From VRUE01 sp963703175 (GTDB lineage Bacteria > Actinomycetota > Thermoleophilia > Solirubrobacterales > 70-9): 64,000 nt of DNA. Below the pieces are notes generated by a model. It was not told where the DNA came from, made no database searches, and saw only the letters and a list, made by a program, of their open reading frames with translations. The stretch covers positions 1,674,001 to 1,738,000 of the forward strand of contig OY969794.1 of assembly GCA_963703175.1 (NCBI GenBank). Reading direction: 5' to 3'. Position numbers and translations under genes: made by a program. Positions within the stretch are counted from its first letter, which is position 1. Every line of letters begins with the position of its first letter. Of the stretch, positions 35,314 to 43,522 are shown one piece after another.

Positions 35314-36708
35314 ATGCCAGATCAGAACGGTCCAGTTGGAGGTCCCGGCATGCTGGTCGAGCTCGAGCGCGGTGCCGAGCTGCCTTTGCATGAGCAGGTC
35401 GAGCAGTCGATCCGCGAGAGCATCCAGGCCGGTCGGCTCGCCGCTGGCGCGCGCCTACCTTCGAGCCGCGCCTTGGCAAAAGAGCTGGGGATCTCGCGCG
35501 GAGTCGTCACCGAGGCTTACAGCCAGCTGGCCGCCGAGGGCTACCTTCTCTCCAGCCAGGGCGCCCCGGTGCGGGTGGCGCGCACGGTTCGCGCGGCCGA
35601 GTTACGACCGTCCGCCCGCTCGATGCTGCCGAGCTTCCCCTACCACTTCCACCCCGGCCTGCCCGACCTCGCTGGCTTTCCACGGGATCGCTGGTTGCGC
35701 TCGCTGCGCGCGGCTTGGCGGCAGGCTCCGATCGACGCAGTCGGCTACCCGGACCCGCGGGGTGTGCCGGCGTTGCGACAGGCGCTGGCCGACTACCTGG
35801 GGCGGGTTAGAGGTGCCGCCGCCGAGCCAGAGCAGACGCTGATCTGCACTGGCTTCGCCCAGGCTTTTTCGCTGCTCTGTCGCTGGCTGGCGGATCGAGG
35901 CGTCGAGCGGGTTGGGTTGGAGGACCCTGGCTGGCATCCGCATCGCCTAATCGTCGAGCAGGCTCGACTCGAAGTCGTACCGATCCCCGTCGATGCCGAC
36001 GGCATCCGGGTCGATGTGCTCGAGGCCGCTGCAGTAAATGCGGTGGTCGTCACCCCCGCCCACCAGTTCCCGACCGGCGCTTTGCTCAGTCGTGAGCGGC
36101 GAGCCGCCCTGATCGAGTGGGCCGAAGACGGCGAGCGGCTGATCGTCGAGGACGACTTCGATGCGGAGTACCGCTATGACGGCAATAGCCTCGGCGCCCT
36201 GCAGGGCCTGGCGCCTGACCGCGTCGCCTATATCGGCTCAGCCAGCAAGCGACTGACGCCGGGCATGCGACTCGGCTGGGCGTTGTTGCCATCCTGGCTG
36301 GCCTGGCCGCTGATCCAGACGAAGACGGTCGAGGACGGTGGCTCGGAGGTGATCGGCCAGCTCGCTCTGCACGATTTCATCGAGCGCGGCGAGCTCGACC
36401 GCCACATCCGGCGCACGCGTCTCCGCTATCAGCAGCGCCGTGAAACGTTGCTCGCCGCTCTGAGTGCTCACTTGCCTGAGGCTTCCGTTTCGACAGGCGC
36501 AGCGGGCCTGTACGAGTTAGTCGAACTACCGCAGGGAGTCGACGAGGGCGCGCTTGTGGCTGCGGCGGCGGAGCGTGGAGTTGGCATCGAGGGTCTTTCG
36601 TTGCACCGCTTTAACCCGGCGAGTTCAGCTGGCCTGGTGCTCGGCTTCGGCTGTCTATCTCAGCCAGCAATAGAGCGCGGTATCCGCCTCCTCGCCGATG
36701 CGTTTTAG
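35314..36708 (+). CDS. MocR/PdxR-type regulator (GntR wHTH + aminotransferase fold)
   Basis: 464 aa. Residues ~20-85 are a GntR winged helix (LPSSRALAKELGISRGVVTEAYSQL); residues ~110-464 are a class I aminotransferase fold with the PLP lysine in GSASKRLTPGMRLGW. Such proteins sense PLP or amino compounds. TACAGT (35301-35306) lies 7 nt before ATG. The ACTGG/CCAGT pair (35289-35293, 35307-35311) around it could be an operator. Confidence 0.87.
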   Translation: MPDQNGPVGGPGMLVELERGAELPLHEQVEQSIRESIQAGRLAAGARLPSSRALAKELGISRGVVTEAYSQLAAEGYLLSSQGAPVRVARTVRAAELRPSARSMLPSFPYHFHPGLPDLAGFPRDRWLRSLRAAWRQAPIDAVGYPDPRGVPALRQALADYLGRVRGAAAEPEQTLICTGFAQAFSLLCRWLADRGVERVGLEDPGWHPHRLIVEQARLEVVPIPVDADGIRVDVLEAAAVNAVVVTPAHQFPTGALLSRERRAALIEWAEDGERLIVEDDFDAEYRYDGNSLGALQGLAPDRVAYIGSASKRLTPGMRLGWALLPSWLAWPLIQTKTVEDGGSEVIGQLALHDFIERGELDRHIRRTRLRYQQRRETLLAALSAHLPEASVSTGAAGLYELVELPQGVDEGALVAAAAERGVGIEGLSLHRFNPASSAGLVLGFGCLSQPAIERGIRLLADAF

Positions 36709-36720
36709 GATGCTGCGACG

Positions 36721-37155
36721 ATGAACCCAGGGGCGCCGCGTACCGCAATCGTGACCTGTATGGACGCCCGCCTCGACGCGGCGGGATTCCTCGACCTCTG
36801 GCCTGAGGCTGTGCACGTCACCCGCAATGCCGGCGGGCGCGTCACCGCCGACGTTCTGCGCTCGCTCGCTGCCTCTTGCGCCATGGGGACCGAGCGCATC
36901 CTGGTCGTTCACCACACGGACTGTGCCATGGCTGGGCACACGGATGAGGAAATCCGCGCCCTCCTCCCACCCGGCGCCACACCCGAGATGGATTTCCTCA
37001 CCATCGCCGATCCCGTCGAGGCGCTGAAAGAAGACCTCCAGGCGGTCAAAGGCTCAGCGCTTCTCCCGCCTGGAACCGAAATGCTCGGATTCGTCTACGA
37101 CCTAGATTCACAAGAGGCCCGCGAGATCGAGATCGATCGCAGCGTCGATCACTAA
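36721..37155 (+). CDS. Beta-carbonic anhydrase-like protein
   Basis: 144 aa, a compact beta-class enzyme. Zinc ligands are in TCMDARLD (Cys, Asp-Arg dyad) and HHTDC (His-x2-Cys). Expected to hydrate CO2 in the cytosol. TAGGAT lies shortly upstream. It is the last ordinary gene before an accessory stretch. Confidence 0.85.
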   Translation: MNPGAPRTAIVTCMDARLDAAGFLDLWPEAVHVTRNAGGRVTADVLRSLAASCAMGTERILVVHHTDCAMAGHTDEEIRALLPPGATPEMDFLTIADPVEALKEDLQAVKGSALLPPGTEMLGFVYDLDSQEAREIEIDRSVDH

Positions 37156-37362
37156 CCGCCCGAAGGCAGGCCGATGCCTTCAGTTTGCGGAAGGGAATGG
37201 GACGAGGTTCATTACCTGGTGCGCGACCGGGTCGCGGAACAAAACGAGTCCCGCCAAGGTAGACCCCCGACGATCACCAGCAGACCTAGGATCAGGCGAA
37301 AAGCTGGTCTCGTCCAGTCGATCTACGCTTCTTCGGGCATCGGTTCAAGTGACGGATGACAG

Positions 37363-37680
37363 TCAGAGACCCAGGACTAAGGCAAGAGCATCGTCTACGG
37401 CTCGAAGCTCATCGGCGTTGAGGCGTCCAGCGGAACGCCCGAGGCGCTGTGGATCGACGACGGTGGTTTGCTCGATAAGGACGCGCGTCTCAGTACCGTC
37501 AAGCTTGATCATCGGACGAAACGTGGCTGAACGAGCGCTAGTCGAGGTTGGTGAAACAAGCGTCGTACTCAACGCCATGAACTCATCGGCTTGAACCACG
37601 ACTGCATAGCGAGCGCCGCTCCGCTCTCTTCCGCGGGCACCTCGCGGGGAAGGGAGGCGAAAGACCTCGCCCCGAACCAT
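37363..37680 (-). CDS. MazF/PemK-type toxin
   Basis: 105 aa. RGEVFRLPSP, a GARYAVVVQAD-type strand and the SPTSTSARSATFRPMI segment fit the PemK/MazF ribonuclease fold. Likely cleaves mRNA. The start follows the antitoxin stop with no gap. The 207 bp before 37363 on the carbonic anhydrase side hold no gene. Confidence 0.75.
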   Translation of the reverse strand: MVRGEVFRLPSPRGARGRERSGARYAVVVQADEFMALSTTLVSPTSTSARSATFRPMIKLDGTETRVLIEQTTVVDPQRLGRSAGRLNADELRAVDDALALVLGL

Positions 37681-37926
37681 TCAGGTGAGAGATTCTGGCG
37701 CGAGTTCCGCCATCTGCTCGCGAACGACCCGCATCTCGGCTCGGTCCGCTTCGTCGGCTGCCAGCCGCGCGACCTCCTCGGCGATCGACGCGCGCGTTCT
37801 GCGTCGAGCCGCAGACTCCCGCAGAGCAATGCGAACAGCCTCCGAATCGCTCATAGCGCCGCCCCGAACGATCTGTAGAGCGGCGGCAGAGCTGTCGTCA
37901 AGGCGAACGTGAAGGGACCGACTCAT
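37681..37926 (-). CDS. Antitoxin, ribbon-helix-helix type
   Basis: 81 aa from the ATG at 37926. SRSLHVRLDDSSAAALQIV is an RHH-like N-terminus and the charged helical C-terminus would wrap the toxin. Partner of the adjacent MazF-like toxin. TACATT 6 nt upstream and an overlapping palindrome imply autoregulation. Confidence 0.72.
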   Translation of the reverse strand: MSRSLHVRLDDSSAAALQIVRGGAMSDSEAVRIALRESAARRRTRASIAEEVARLAADEADRAEMRVVREQMAELAPESLT

Positions 37927-37934
37927 CACACAAA

Positions 37935-37955
37935 TGTAGCACGGATCGTGCTACA
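37935..37955. promoter_or_regulatory. Toxin-antitoxin operator palindrome
   Basis: TGTAGCACG-gat-CGTGCTACA, a perfect 9-bp inverted repeat directly before the antitoxin start. Its proximal arm overlaps the likely -10 (TACATT, minus strand), so antitoxin binding would block transcription. Confidence 0.7.
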
Positions 37956-38018
37956 AAAATACACATCGGGACGACCGGATCGCGCTTGCTCCACAAGTGC
38001 CTCTGAGGAAGTCGTGCA

Positions 38019-38396
38019 TCACTCCGGCATTAGGGAATCGGTGTCGTCGGCGACCGTTCCCACGGAATAACGCAGGACCGTCGTTTCGCCTTCTTCCGCC
38101 GAGGAGATCTGCCTGAGCCGCACCGCCTCCCCGCCGGAGCGTCCGAAAAGGCTGGCGGATCGTGCCTGAGCACGAAGAAGGGGCCGCGAAATGCGCCCCC
38201 CGTAGAACCCCGGTTGCAGCTGGTCCTCGACGTCCTGTGTGCGCCTGCCGACCAGCAACGCTCCCGTCGATCTCACAACCTCCTGCGCCGTCCGGCCGGA
38301 ACCGCCGTCGACCCCAAAGACCCAACGCATGTCGTCGTTGGCACCCGCGACGAAGCCGTCGAGGCTCATCATCGTGTGCCAGAGCACCTTGCCCAT
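38019..38396 (-). pseudogene. Dihydrofolate reductase-like (RibD C-terminal) gene, frameshifted
   Basis: The start MGKVLWHTMMSLDGFVAGANDDMRWVF is typical of the RibD_C/YwjB-like family (usually ~180-220 aa). After YGG the expected GPFFVLRHDPP continues in another frame, then homology returns to the original frame (TTVLRYSVGTVADD) before an early stop. At least two compensating frameshifts and a lost C-terminus suggest a decaying gene. Confidence 0.6.
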
Positions 38397-38427
38397 TTCA
38401 TCAGCCTTTCTGCATCGTGCGCTGCGG

Positions 38428-38871
38428 CTACTGCAGGTGGAAGATGAAGTCGAAGGCGGTGCCCTTCTTGTTGCGGTAATGCAAGGTCATCGTGCCGCTG
38501 GCGCCCGCGTAGGCCCCGGTCCCACCGGTGATCGCCAGCTCCGCGTCGCCCTTGTCCAGGAACTGCCCCTGAACGCTGATCGACCCGGCTTCGAGGTACG
38601 TGGTCCAGCTGCATTCCCATGACTTACCGACCACGATGCGGATGCAGTACCCGGCGTCCCTGCCAACCCGCTGCTTGTTGGCCGCGTCATAGATCTTGTT
38701 GTGCCAGGTGAGCACGTTGCCCACCTTGTCCTGTTTCGAGCCGTTGGTAACGGCGTCGGTGGTCGCCCGCTCGACCACGTGGATCGTCTGGGCCGCCACG
38801 GCAACCGGTGCGGTGACGGCAAGCATCACGACCGTGAGGAGAAGCAGATATCGGACTCGAGCGCCGGTCAT
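38428..38871 (-). CDS. Secreted allene oxide cyclase/dirigent-like barrel protein
   Basis: 147 aa from the ATG at 38871. Signal peptide (RYLLLLTVVMLAVTAPVAVAAQT), then a small beta-barrel domain with GDAELAITGGTGAYAGASGTM, the motif shared by AOC-barrel and dirigent-like proteins. Two cysteines may form a disulfide. Function in bacteria is unknown. Confidence 0.65.
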   Translation of the reverse strand: MTGARVRYLLLLTVVMLAVTAPVAVAAQTIHVVERATTDAVTNGSKQDKVGNVLTWHNKIYDAANKQRVGRDAGYCIRIVVGKSWECSWTTYLEAGSISVQGQFLDKGDAELAITGGTGAYAGASGTMTLHYRNKKGTAFDFIFHLQ

Positions 38872-39036
38872 CGAATCACTCCGACCGTAGCCCCGGCCGA
38901 GACGCCCGCGCAACAGCCACAAGGACGAAACCCGACGGCCGAACAAGACGAGTCGTCCAACGGGACCCTACCCACGCATAGAGCCGGCGCTTCACCTGCT
39001 CGACCTGCCTCTTTATCTGACCGCTATACTGTCCAT

Positions 39037-39264
39037 ATGGCCAAGCAAGTGACCGCTACTGACGCAAAGGCGACGATCCTTCGCCTCTTGGACGATGCCG
39101 CGGCCGGCGAGGAAATCGAGATCACCAGGCACGGACGTCCGGTCGCCCGTCTCGTACCCGCATCTGGCGCGCGCTCCCTCAAGGGCTCGTTCGATGGTGT
39201 GGCAGTGACGGCGGTCGAGGAGGAGGAGCTGTTCTCCACTGACGAGGCTTGGAACGTTTCGTAG
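39037..39264 (+). CDS. Phd/YefM-type antitoxin
   Basis: 75 aa from the ATG at 39037. AKQVTATDAKATILRLLDDAAAGEEIEITRHGRPVARLVP is the Phd/VapB N-terminal domain; the acidic C-terminus should bind the toxin. TATACT (39025-39030) lies 6 nt before ATG, a leaderless promoter. The toxin starts 3 nt after its stop codon. Confidence 0.82.
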   Translation: MAKQVTATDAKATILRLLDDAAAGEEIEITRHGRPVARLVPASGARSLKGSFDGVAVTAVEEEELFSTDEAWNVS

Positions 39265-39266
39265 GT

Positions 39267-39659
39267 ATGGCTGCGGTTCTGCTGGATACCCACGTTGTCC
39301 ACTGGTGGTCGGCCGAACCTAAACGGGTCAGCAAATCGGCCCGCAACGCCCTTGAGGAGGCGGATGAACATGTTGTGGCGGCGATCTCCTGGTACGAGCT
39401 GGGTTGGCTGGCGAAGCACGAGCGGATCGTCGTCAACATTCCGATCCGATCCTGGCTACAGGGCCTCGCCGCGCAGCTTCGAACGATTGGCGTGACCCCG
39501 GCAATCGCCGACACCGCAGCCGCCCTCCCCTCCTCGTTCCCGGGCGACCCCGCCGATCGACTGATTTACGCGACCGCAATCGAGCATGGCTTCGGCCTCG
39601 TGACCAAGGATCGGGCCATCCGCGACCACGATCGCCCCCGATCGTTGACGATCTGGTAG
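39267..39659 (+). CDS. VapC-type PIN-domain toxin
   Basis: 130 aa from the ATG at 39267. The acidic PIN residues fall in LLDTHVVHWW (Asp), SWYELGWL (Glu) and DPADRLIYATA (Asp, Asp), then TKDRAIRDHD. Predicted metal-dependent RNase partnered with the upstream Phd-like antitoxin. Confidence 0.85.
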   Translation: MAAVLLDTHVVHWWSAEPKRVSKSARNALEEADEHVVAAISWYELGWLAKHERIVVNIPIRSWLQGLAAQLRTIGVTPAIADTAAALPSSFPGDPADRLIYATAIEHGFGLVTKDRAIRDHDRPRSLTIW

Positions 39660-39668
39660 CCAGGGCCC

Positions 39669-40010
39669 ATGAGCGGGTTGACGCTGGTAATCGGGAATAA
39701 GAACTACTCGTCTTGGTCGATGAGGGCGTGGCTACTGGTGCGCCAATGTCGCATCGAGTTCGAGGAGGTTCAGATTCCCCTTCGCCAGCCCGACTCACTT
39801 GAACGCAAGCTTGCCTACTCGCCGGCCGGCAAGGTCCCGATCTTGATCGACGGCGACATGCGCATATGGGATTCGTTGGCAATCGTGGAGCACGTCGCCG
39901 AGAAGTTTCCCGAGAAACGCGAATGCCGCACCCGCTATGGAGCGGCCGGCGAGTTTCTGTTTGGTGAGTTCACGGCGGCGGACACCATGTTTGCGTTCGA
40001 CCAGGCTTGA
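39669..40010 (+). pseudogene. Glutathione S-transferase remnant with internal deletion
   Basis: Residues 1-84 are a normal GST thioredoxin-like domain (LTLVIGNKNYSSWSMRAWL, KVPILIDGDMRIWDSLAI). The frame then jumps to CRTRYGAAGEFLFGEFTAADTMFA, which in full-length family members lies ~60 residues later, and stops soon after. The protein should be ~200 aa or more. An in-frame deletion plus 3' truncation next to a tRNA gene is the simplest reading. Confidence 0.7.
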
Positions 40011-40039
40011 ACTGAGTCGGCCGCACTGGCAATCGAATA

Positions 40040-40113
40040 TCGGGGCGCCCGGATTTGAACCGGGGACCTCACCGACCCGAACGGTGCGCGCTACCAGGCT
40101 GCGCCACGCCCCG
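40040..40113 (-). tRNA. tRNA-Pro(CGG)
   Basis: 74 nt. Acceptor CGGGGCG pairs with CGCCCCG, discriminator A, no encoded CCA. Anticodon arm CACCG-TTCGGGT-CGGTG gives anticodon CGG (reads CCG). The T-arm has GGTTCAAATCC. Genes on both flanks are truncated, consistent with use as an integration or recombination site. Confidence 0.95.
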
Positions 40114-40128
40114 AAGAGGGCGATTATC

Positions 40129-40860
40129 TCAGAGCGGCGAGGGGTGGGTGTTGCGGTTACTCAGGCCACCCCGCGGATAGTCCTCTAGGTGGGTCGGGGT
40201 GGCAAGCATCGTTCGGCGATCGCCCACTTTTCCCGCCGGCACGGGCCAGAGGCCCTCATTGCGGCAATTGGCGGATCTAGCGCGCAGGTGATGTGGCGGG
40301 TCGGCTAGGGATACAAAGGCTCCGTCGGGAGTGTGGATCACGACGTAGGCCGAGTGGAGCGTTCGCAACAAGGTCCGCTCGCGTCCTCCGCCATCCCATT
40401 CGAGCCTATTGGCAACTTCGACCCGCACGCGACTCAAGCCGGGGTCCAACTCTTCGATCCAGGCTTCGACAGTGCAATGCATCGACTCCCAATGCCACAG
40501 AAGGGTGCCCGCCCGGGCACCCTTCTCGACCAGCTCCGCCTGCTTGCTGTCGGCAGCCTTGACCATGGCTGTGCGGTCTGGGAGCGTCGAGATCCGCAGC
40601 TCACGCTCGATGGTCTCCGACCGGCTCGCGTAGCGCTTGCCGGCAACGGTAAGGAACTCGACCGGTTCGTCCTTGGCGTCGAGAATCTGTCGCTCGACTA
40701 CCTGTAGGAGGCGCACCGTTACGTCAACGGCGGGATCGTGGCCCTCAATCAGGCACTCAGCTCGCAGTTGCGATCGGCCCTGCGGACAACCGCGCGGGAA
40801 AACACCGTCCCGAGCGAGGAATTGCTGGTTCATCTCCATGGGGTGCGCTTCCATACCCAC
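40129..40860 (-). CDS. Conserved protein of unknown function, probably C-terminally truncated
   Basis: 243 aa (ATG at 40854 or GTG at 40860). It starts MEAHPMEMNQQFL and contains VRVEVANRLEWDG and RTLHSAYVVIHTPDGAFVSL. I recall a longer family with a similar N-terminal part that continues well past the LEDYP motif; here the frame ends shortly after LEDYPRG, next to the tRNA. Probably a surviving fragment. Function unknown. Confidence 0.55.
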   Translation of the reverse strand: MGMEAHPMEMNQQFLARDGVFPRGCPQGRSQLRAECLIEGHDPAVDVTVRLLQVVERQILDAKDEPVEFLTVAGKRYASRSETIERELRISTLPDRTAMVKAADSKQAELVEKGARAGTLLWHWESMHCTVEAWIEELDPGLSRVRVEVANRLEWDGGGRERTLLRTLHSAYVVIHTPDGAFVSLADPPHHLRARSANCRNEGLWPVPAGKVGDRRTMLATPTHLEDYPRGGLSNRNTHPSPL

Positions 40861-40976
40861 CTTGCGTCATATGAAACAGAGTCCGTTGGACGTCATGTCG
40901 GACGGGCGGCGATTGAGGCCGCTCGTTGCGGGGTAAACGGGGCTACCCCCCGGTCTAAACTCGAAATGGAGGAACG

Positions 40977-41492
40977 ATGGAGGCTTCAGCACCGTCGCCG
41001 AGCAAGGGAATTTTCGACAGCGCCAACCTCGAAAAGAGGGAGCAGGTGGTCGAGTTGCTTCAGAAGGCCTACTGGATGGAGCTCGAGACGGTGATGAGCT
41101 ACTTGGCTGCCTCGGTCAACCTCGACGGAGTGCGGGCGCAGGAGATCAAGGAGTCGCTCTCCGCAGATATCGAAGAGGAGCTGGGCCACGCCAAGCAGTT
41201 CGCCGCGCGGATTAAGGAGCTCTACGGGGTTGTGCCGGGCTCAGAGGATTTCGCCGCCGAACAGTCCTTCCTGCAGCCGCCCGAACACCAGACCGACATC
41301 GTCCACGTGATCCGCGGCGTGATCAAAGCCGAGACCGGCGCGATCGAGCACTACACCCGGGTTATCGAGGAGACCGAGGGAGTCGACCCCGTCACCCAAG
41401 ACATGACGATCGCGATCCTCCGTGACGAGCAGGGCCATCGCCGCCTCTTTGAGGGCTTCCTGCGCGAGTACGAGTTCGAGGGCATTGCCTGA
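40977..41492 (+). CDS. Ferritin-like diiron protein
   Basis: 171 aa, four-helix bundle. Two ExxH pairs (EEELGHAKQ and RDEQGHRRL) with further Glu in MELETVMSYL and ETGAIEHY supply a diiron site, as in bacterioferritin/rubrerythrin relatives. Possibly iron storage or peroxide protection. ATG has GGAGG 4 nt upstream. Confidence 0.8.
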   Translation: MEASAPSPSKGIFDSANLEKREQVVELLQKAYWMELETVMSYLAASVNLDGVRAQEIKESLSADIEEELGHAKQFAARIKELYGVVPGSEDFAAEQSFLQPPEHQTDIVHVIRGVIKAETGAIEHYTRVIEETEGVDPVTQDMTIAILRDEQGHRRLFEGFLREYEFEGIA

Positions 41493-41493
41493 C

Positions 41494-42387
41494 TTAGCCA
41501 GTGGCGCTGCTAAAGCCTTGTTCGCTATCGGGCCAAGTGACTCCGATCGTTTGGCTTGCGGCTAGTTGAAGCAGGTCAGGACGTGGCGCCTCTGGCACGA
41601 GGATCATTTTTTGGGGTGGCGGGTTGACGAAGCGCGCATAGTCCGCCAGCTGGCCGATCGCCATGCGGAAGGCCGGGCGGGAGACGCTGCCCTTGGCCTC
41701 GACCAAAGTGTTCGTCGTGCGATCAAAGAGATCGCAAAACAGCGCTGCAGGCTCCCCTTTGGGTCGAAGCTGAAGCCGACAGATGTCATGGCCGGCAGCC
41801 ACAAGCCAGGCCATCAGCTCGCGAACCAGCTGCTGCTCTCGGCGCTCGGCCTCGTAAGGCTCGCGGCGAGGCTCGATCATCATTCGCTCGGTCAGGTGTT
41901 GCTCGATGGGAACCTCTTGCAGGCGTTTCTGGCCAAGGTCATCAAGGCGGGACGTAGTAAGGCCGGTCTCGCCATTGAGCGGGCGCAGTCGAAAGACGAT
42001 GACTGAGCGGATCGGGCCCTCGCCGGTCTCCGGCGCATCGGCAAGGTAGTGGTCGACGTACTCGAACTCGCCCATGTAGGTAGCCAGTCCTGCGCTCGAG
42101 TCGAAGACGTGCAGGCCGCGTCCCTCAGCACTGTGGTCGCGGATTGCGCGGTTACCCTGCGCCACCCGCTGGTCGCCGTGTTGACCCTCGCCGGTGTAGT
42201 GGTAAAGGCTGTCTTGGCGCCAGCCGTCATACACATAGCCGTGCAATACGCCGCGGGTTTGGTCGGTGAACACGAACACATTCGCCGATTGTTTAGAGGG
42301 GCTGATTCCACCTTGGCGGCGTCCGCCGTAGCGCTCGTGCAGCTTCGTGCGCTTGATCACGTCGCCAATTTTCAACTCGATGGGCAA
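41494..42387 (-). CDS. SRA-like modified-DNA reader fused to PD-(D/E)XK nuclease
   Basis: 297 aa from a TTG start with AAGGAGG upstream. Residues ~1-165 resemble the ScoMcrA-like SRA domain (HERYGGRRQGGISPSKQSANVFVF, YTGEGQHGDQ). Residues ~190-280 end in FCDLFD plus TLVEAKGSVSR, the D...ExK pattern of PD-(D/E)XK nucleases; no HNH motif is seen. A single-gene type IV-like restriction enzyme against modified DNA is the likely role. The promoter region is AT-rich compared with the surroundings, suggesting transfer. Confidence 0.7.
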   Translation of the reverse strand: MPIELKIGDVIKRTKLHERYGGRRQGGISPSKQSANVFVFTDQTRGVLHGYVYDGWRQDSLYHYTGEGQHGDQRVAQGNRAIRDHSAEGRGLHVFDSSAGLATYMGEFEYVDHYLADAPETGEGPIRSVIVFRLRPLNGETGLTTSRLDDLGQKRLQEVPIEQHLTERMMIEPRREPYEAERREQQLVRELMAWLVAAGHDICRLQLRPKGEPAALFCDLFDRTTNTLVEAKGSVSRPAFRMAIGQLADYARFVNPPPQKMILVPEAPRPDLLQLAASQTIGVTWPDSEQGFSSATG

Positions 42388-42411
42388 GATGCCTCCTTAT
42401 TTAGGTCAAAA

Positions 42412-42434
42412 ATTGCTCTAAATATTGTAGCAAT
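42412..42434. promoter_or_regulatory. AT-rich inverted repeat upstream of the SRA nuclease gene
   Basis: ATTGCT-N11-AGCAAT within a locally AT-rich stretch about 25 nt upstream of the TTG start. On the minus strand it overlaps where -35/-10 elements would be, so it could be an operator controlling the nuclease. Confidence 0.4.
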
Positions 42435-42552
42435 ACGCCTATGGCGGCGATGGAACGTCCTGTCGGGTTGAGGCCTCATGAGGTTTGGGTGTCGGCATGC
42501 CGGGGCAGTTGGGAGCTTCGGCTACCGGGTCACGACCTTTGAATGGAGGGTT

Positions 42553-43137
42553 ATGTTTAACCAGCTACAGGGCACGCGCATCGCGTTTCTGACCGCCAAC
42601 GAGGGCGTCGAACAGGTCGAGCTGACCTCGCCGCTCGAGGCGGTCCTTAACGCTGGTGCCGAAGTTGATCTGCTTGCTCCGGAAGCCGGTGAGGTACAGG
42701 CTTTCAATCATCTCGACAGGGCCGGCATCTACCAGGCGCTCGCCGTCGGCGATGCCGACAGCTCGAAATATGATGCCCTCGTATTACCGGGGGGCGTTGC
42801 CAATCCCGACCAGCTGCGGACCAAGCCTGAAGCGGTGGCCTTCGTCCGCTCGTTCTTTGAAGCGGGCAAGCCGGTCGGTGTGATTTGCCACGCCCCGTGG
42901 ACCTTGATCGAGGCAGATGTCGTTCGCGGTCGCACGCTTACTTCATGGCCGAGCTTGCAGACCGATTTGCGCAACGCCGGCGCCGAGTGGGTCGACGAGG
43001 AGGTTCACGTCGACCGGGGCCTCGTTAGCAGCCGCAAACCCGATGACGTCGCGGCTTTCAACGCAAAGATCATCGAGGAGTTCGCCGAGGGCGTGCACAA
43101 CGGCCAGCGAGATAAGACCGCCGGACGGGTTGCCTAG
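42553..43137 (+). CDS. DJ-1/PfpI family protein
   Basis: 194 aa from the ATG at 42553 (MFNQLQGTRIAFLTANEGVEQVEL) with GGAGGG upstream. The nucleophile Cys is in VGVICHAPWTL, with the typical ALVLPGGVANPDQLR segment before it. PfpI/YhbO-like proteins are stress-linked proteases or deglycases. It overlaps the convergent next gene by 4 bp. Confidence 0.88.
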   Translation: MFNQLQGTRIAFLTANEGVEQVELTSPLEAVLNAGAEVDLLAPEAGEVQAFNHLDRAGIYQALAVGDADSSKYDALVLPGGVANPDQLRTKPEAVAFVRSFFEAGKPVGVICHAPWTLIEADVVRGRTLTSWPSLQTDLRNAGAEWVDEEVHVDRGLVSSRKPDDVAAFNAKIIEEFAEGVHNGQRDKTAGRVA

Positions 43138-43358
43138 CCGCAGTTGTGGGCCATGGGCTGGAAGGTCTTCCACCAGCCCTCATCGAGTACCGCGTGCTCG
43201 ACGCTATCGAGCAGGAAGCCCTCTTCATCTTGAAGCTCATAGCTAACGACCGTTGGTTTGGCTCCGTCATCGACCCGCAACACATGGGCGATGAGTAGAT
43301 AGGGAGGACGGCTGAGCCAGCGCTCCCCTGGCCGTGGAATCGACTTCGTATCGATCAT
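43134..43358 (-). CDS. Short conserved protein of unknown function
   Basis: 74 aa from the ATG at 43358 (MIDTKSIPRPGERWLSRPPYLLIAHVLRV). A compact, beta-rich-looking sequence with Trp and acidic patches and no transmembrane segment. A longer start at 43436 is possible but its extra residues look non-coding. Function unknown. Confidence 0.6.
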   Translation of the reverse strand: MIDTKSIPRPGERWLSRPPYLLIAHVLRVDDGAKPTVVSYELQDEEGFLLDSVEHAVLDEGWWKTFQPMAHNCG

Positions 43359-43522
43359 GGCGCGGCTATACCCATGGCTGGGGGGTACCCGATGTGTCCC
43401 GGGAGATAAACCTCGGGGCTCGGCTCCCGTGGACATTGGGGATGCGGCGAGTTACTGTCTTTTCAGTAGCGAAGAAAGCAACTTGGGGGAGGTGAGCAAA
43501 GCTGGACTGGTTCGCGATAGCG

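Noticed and set aside
40040..40113. Search for a duplicated tRNA-Pro 3' end as an attachment site
   Set aside because: No second copy of the T-arm/acceptor sequence was found in the window, so integrated-element borders cannot be set.
43383..43387. SigF-type GGGTA before the PP2C phosphatase gene
   Set aside because: No GTTT at 15-17 nt upstream, so the match is only half a promoter.
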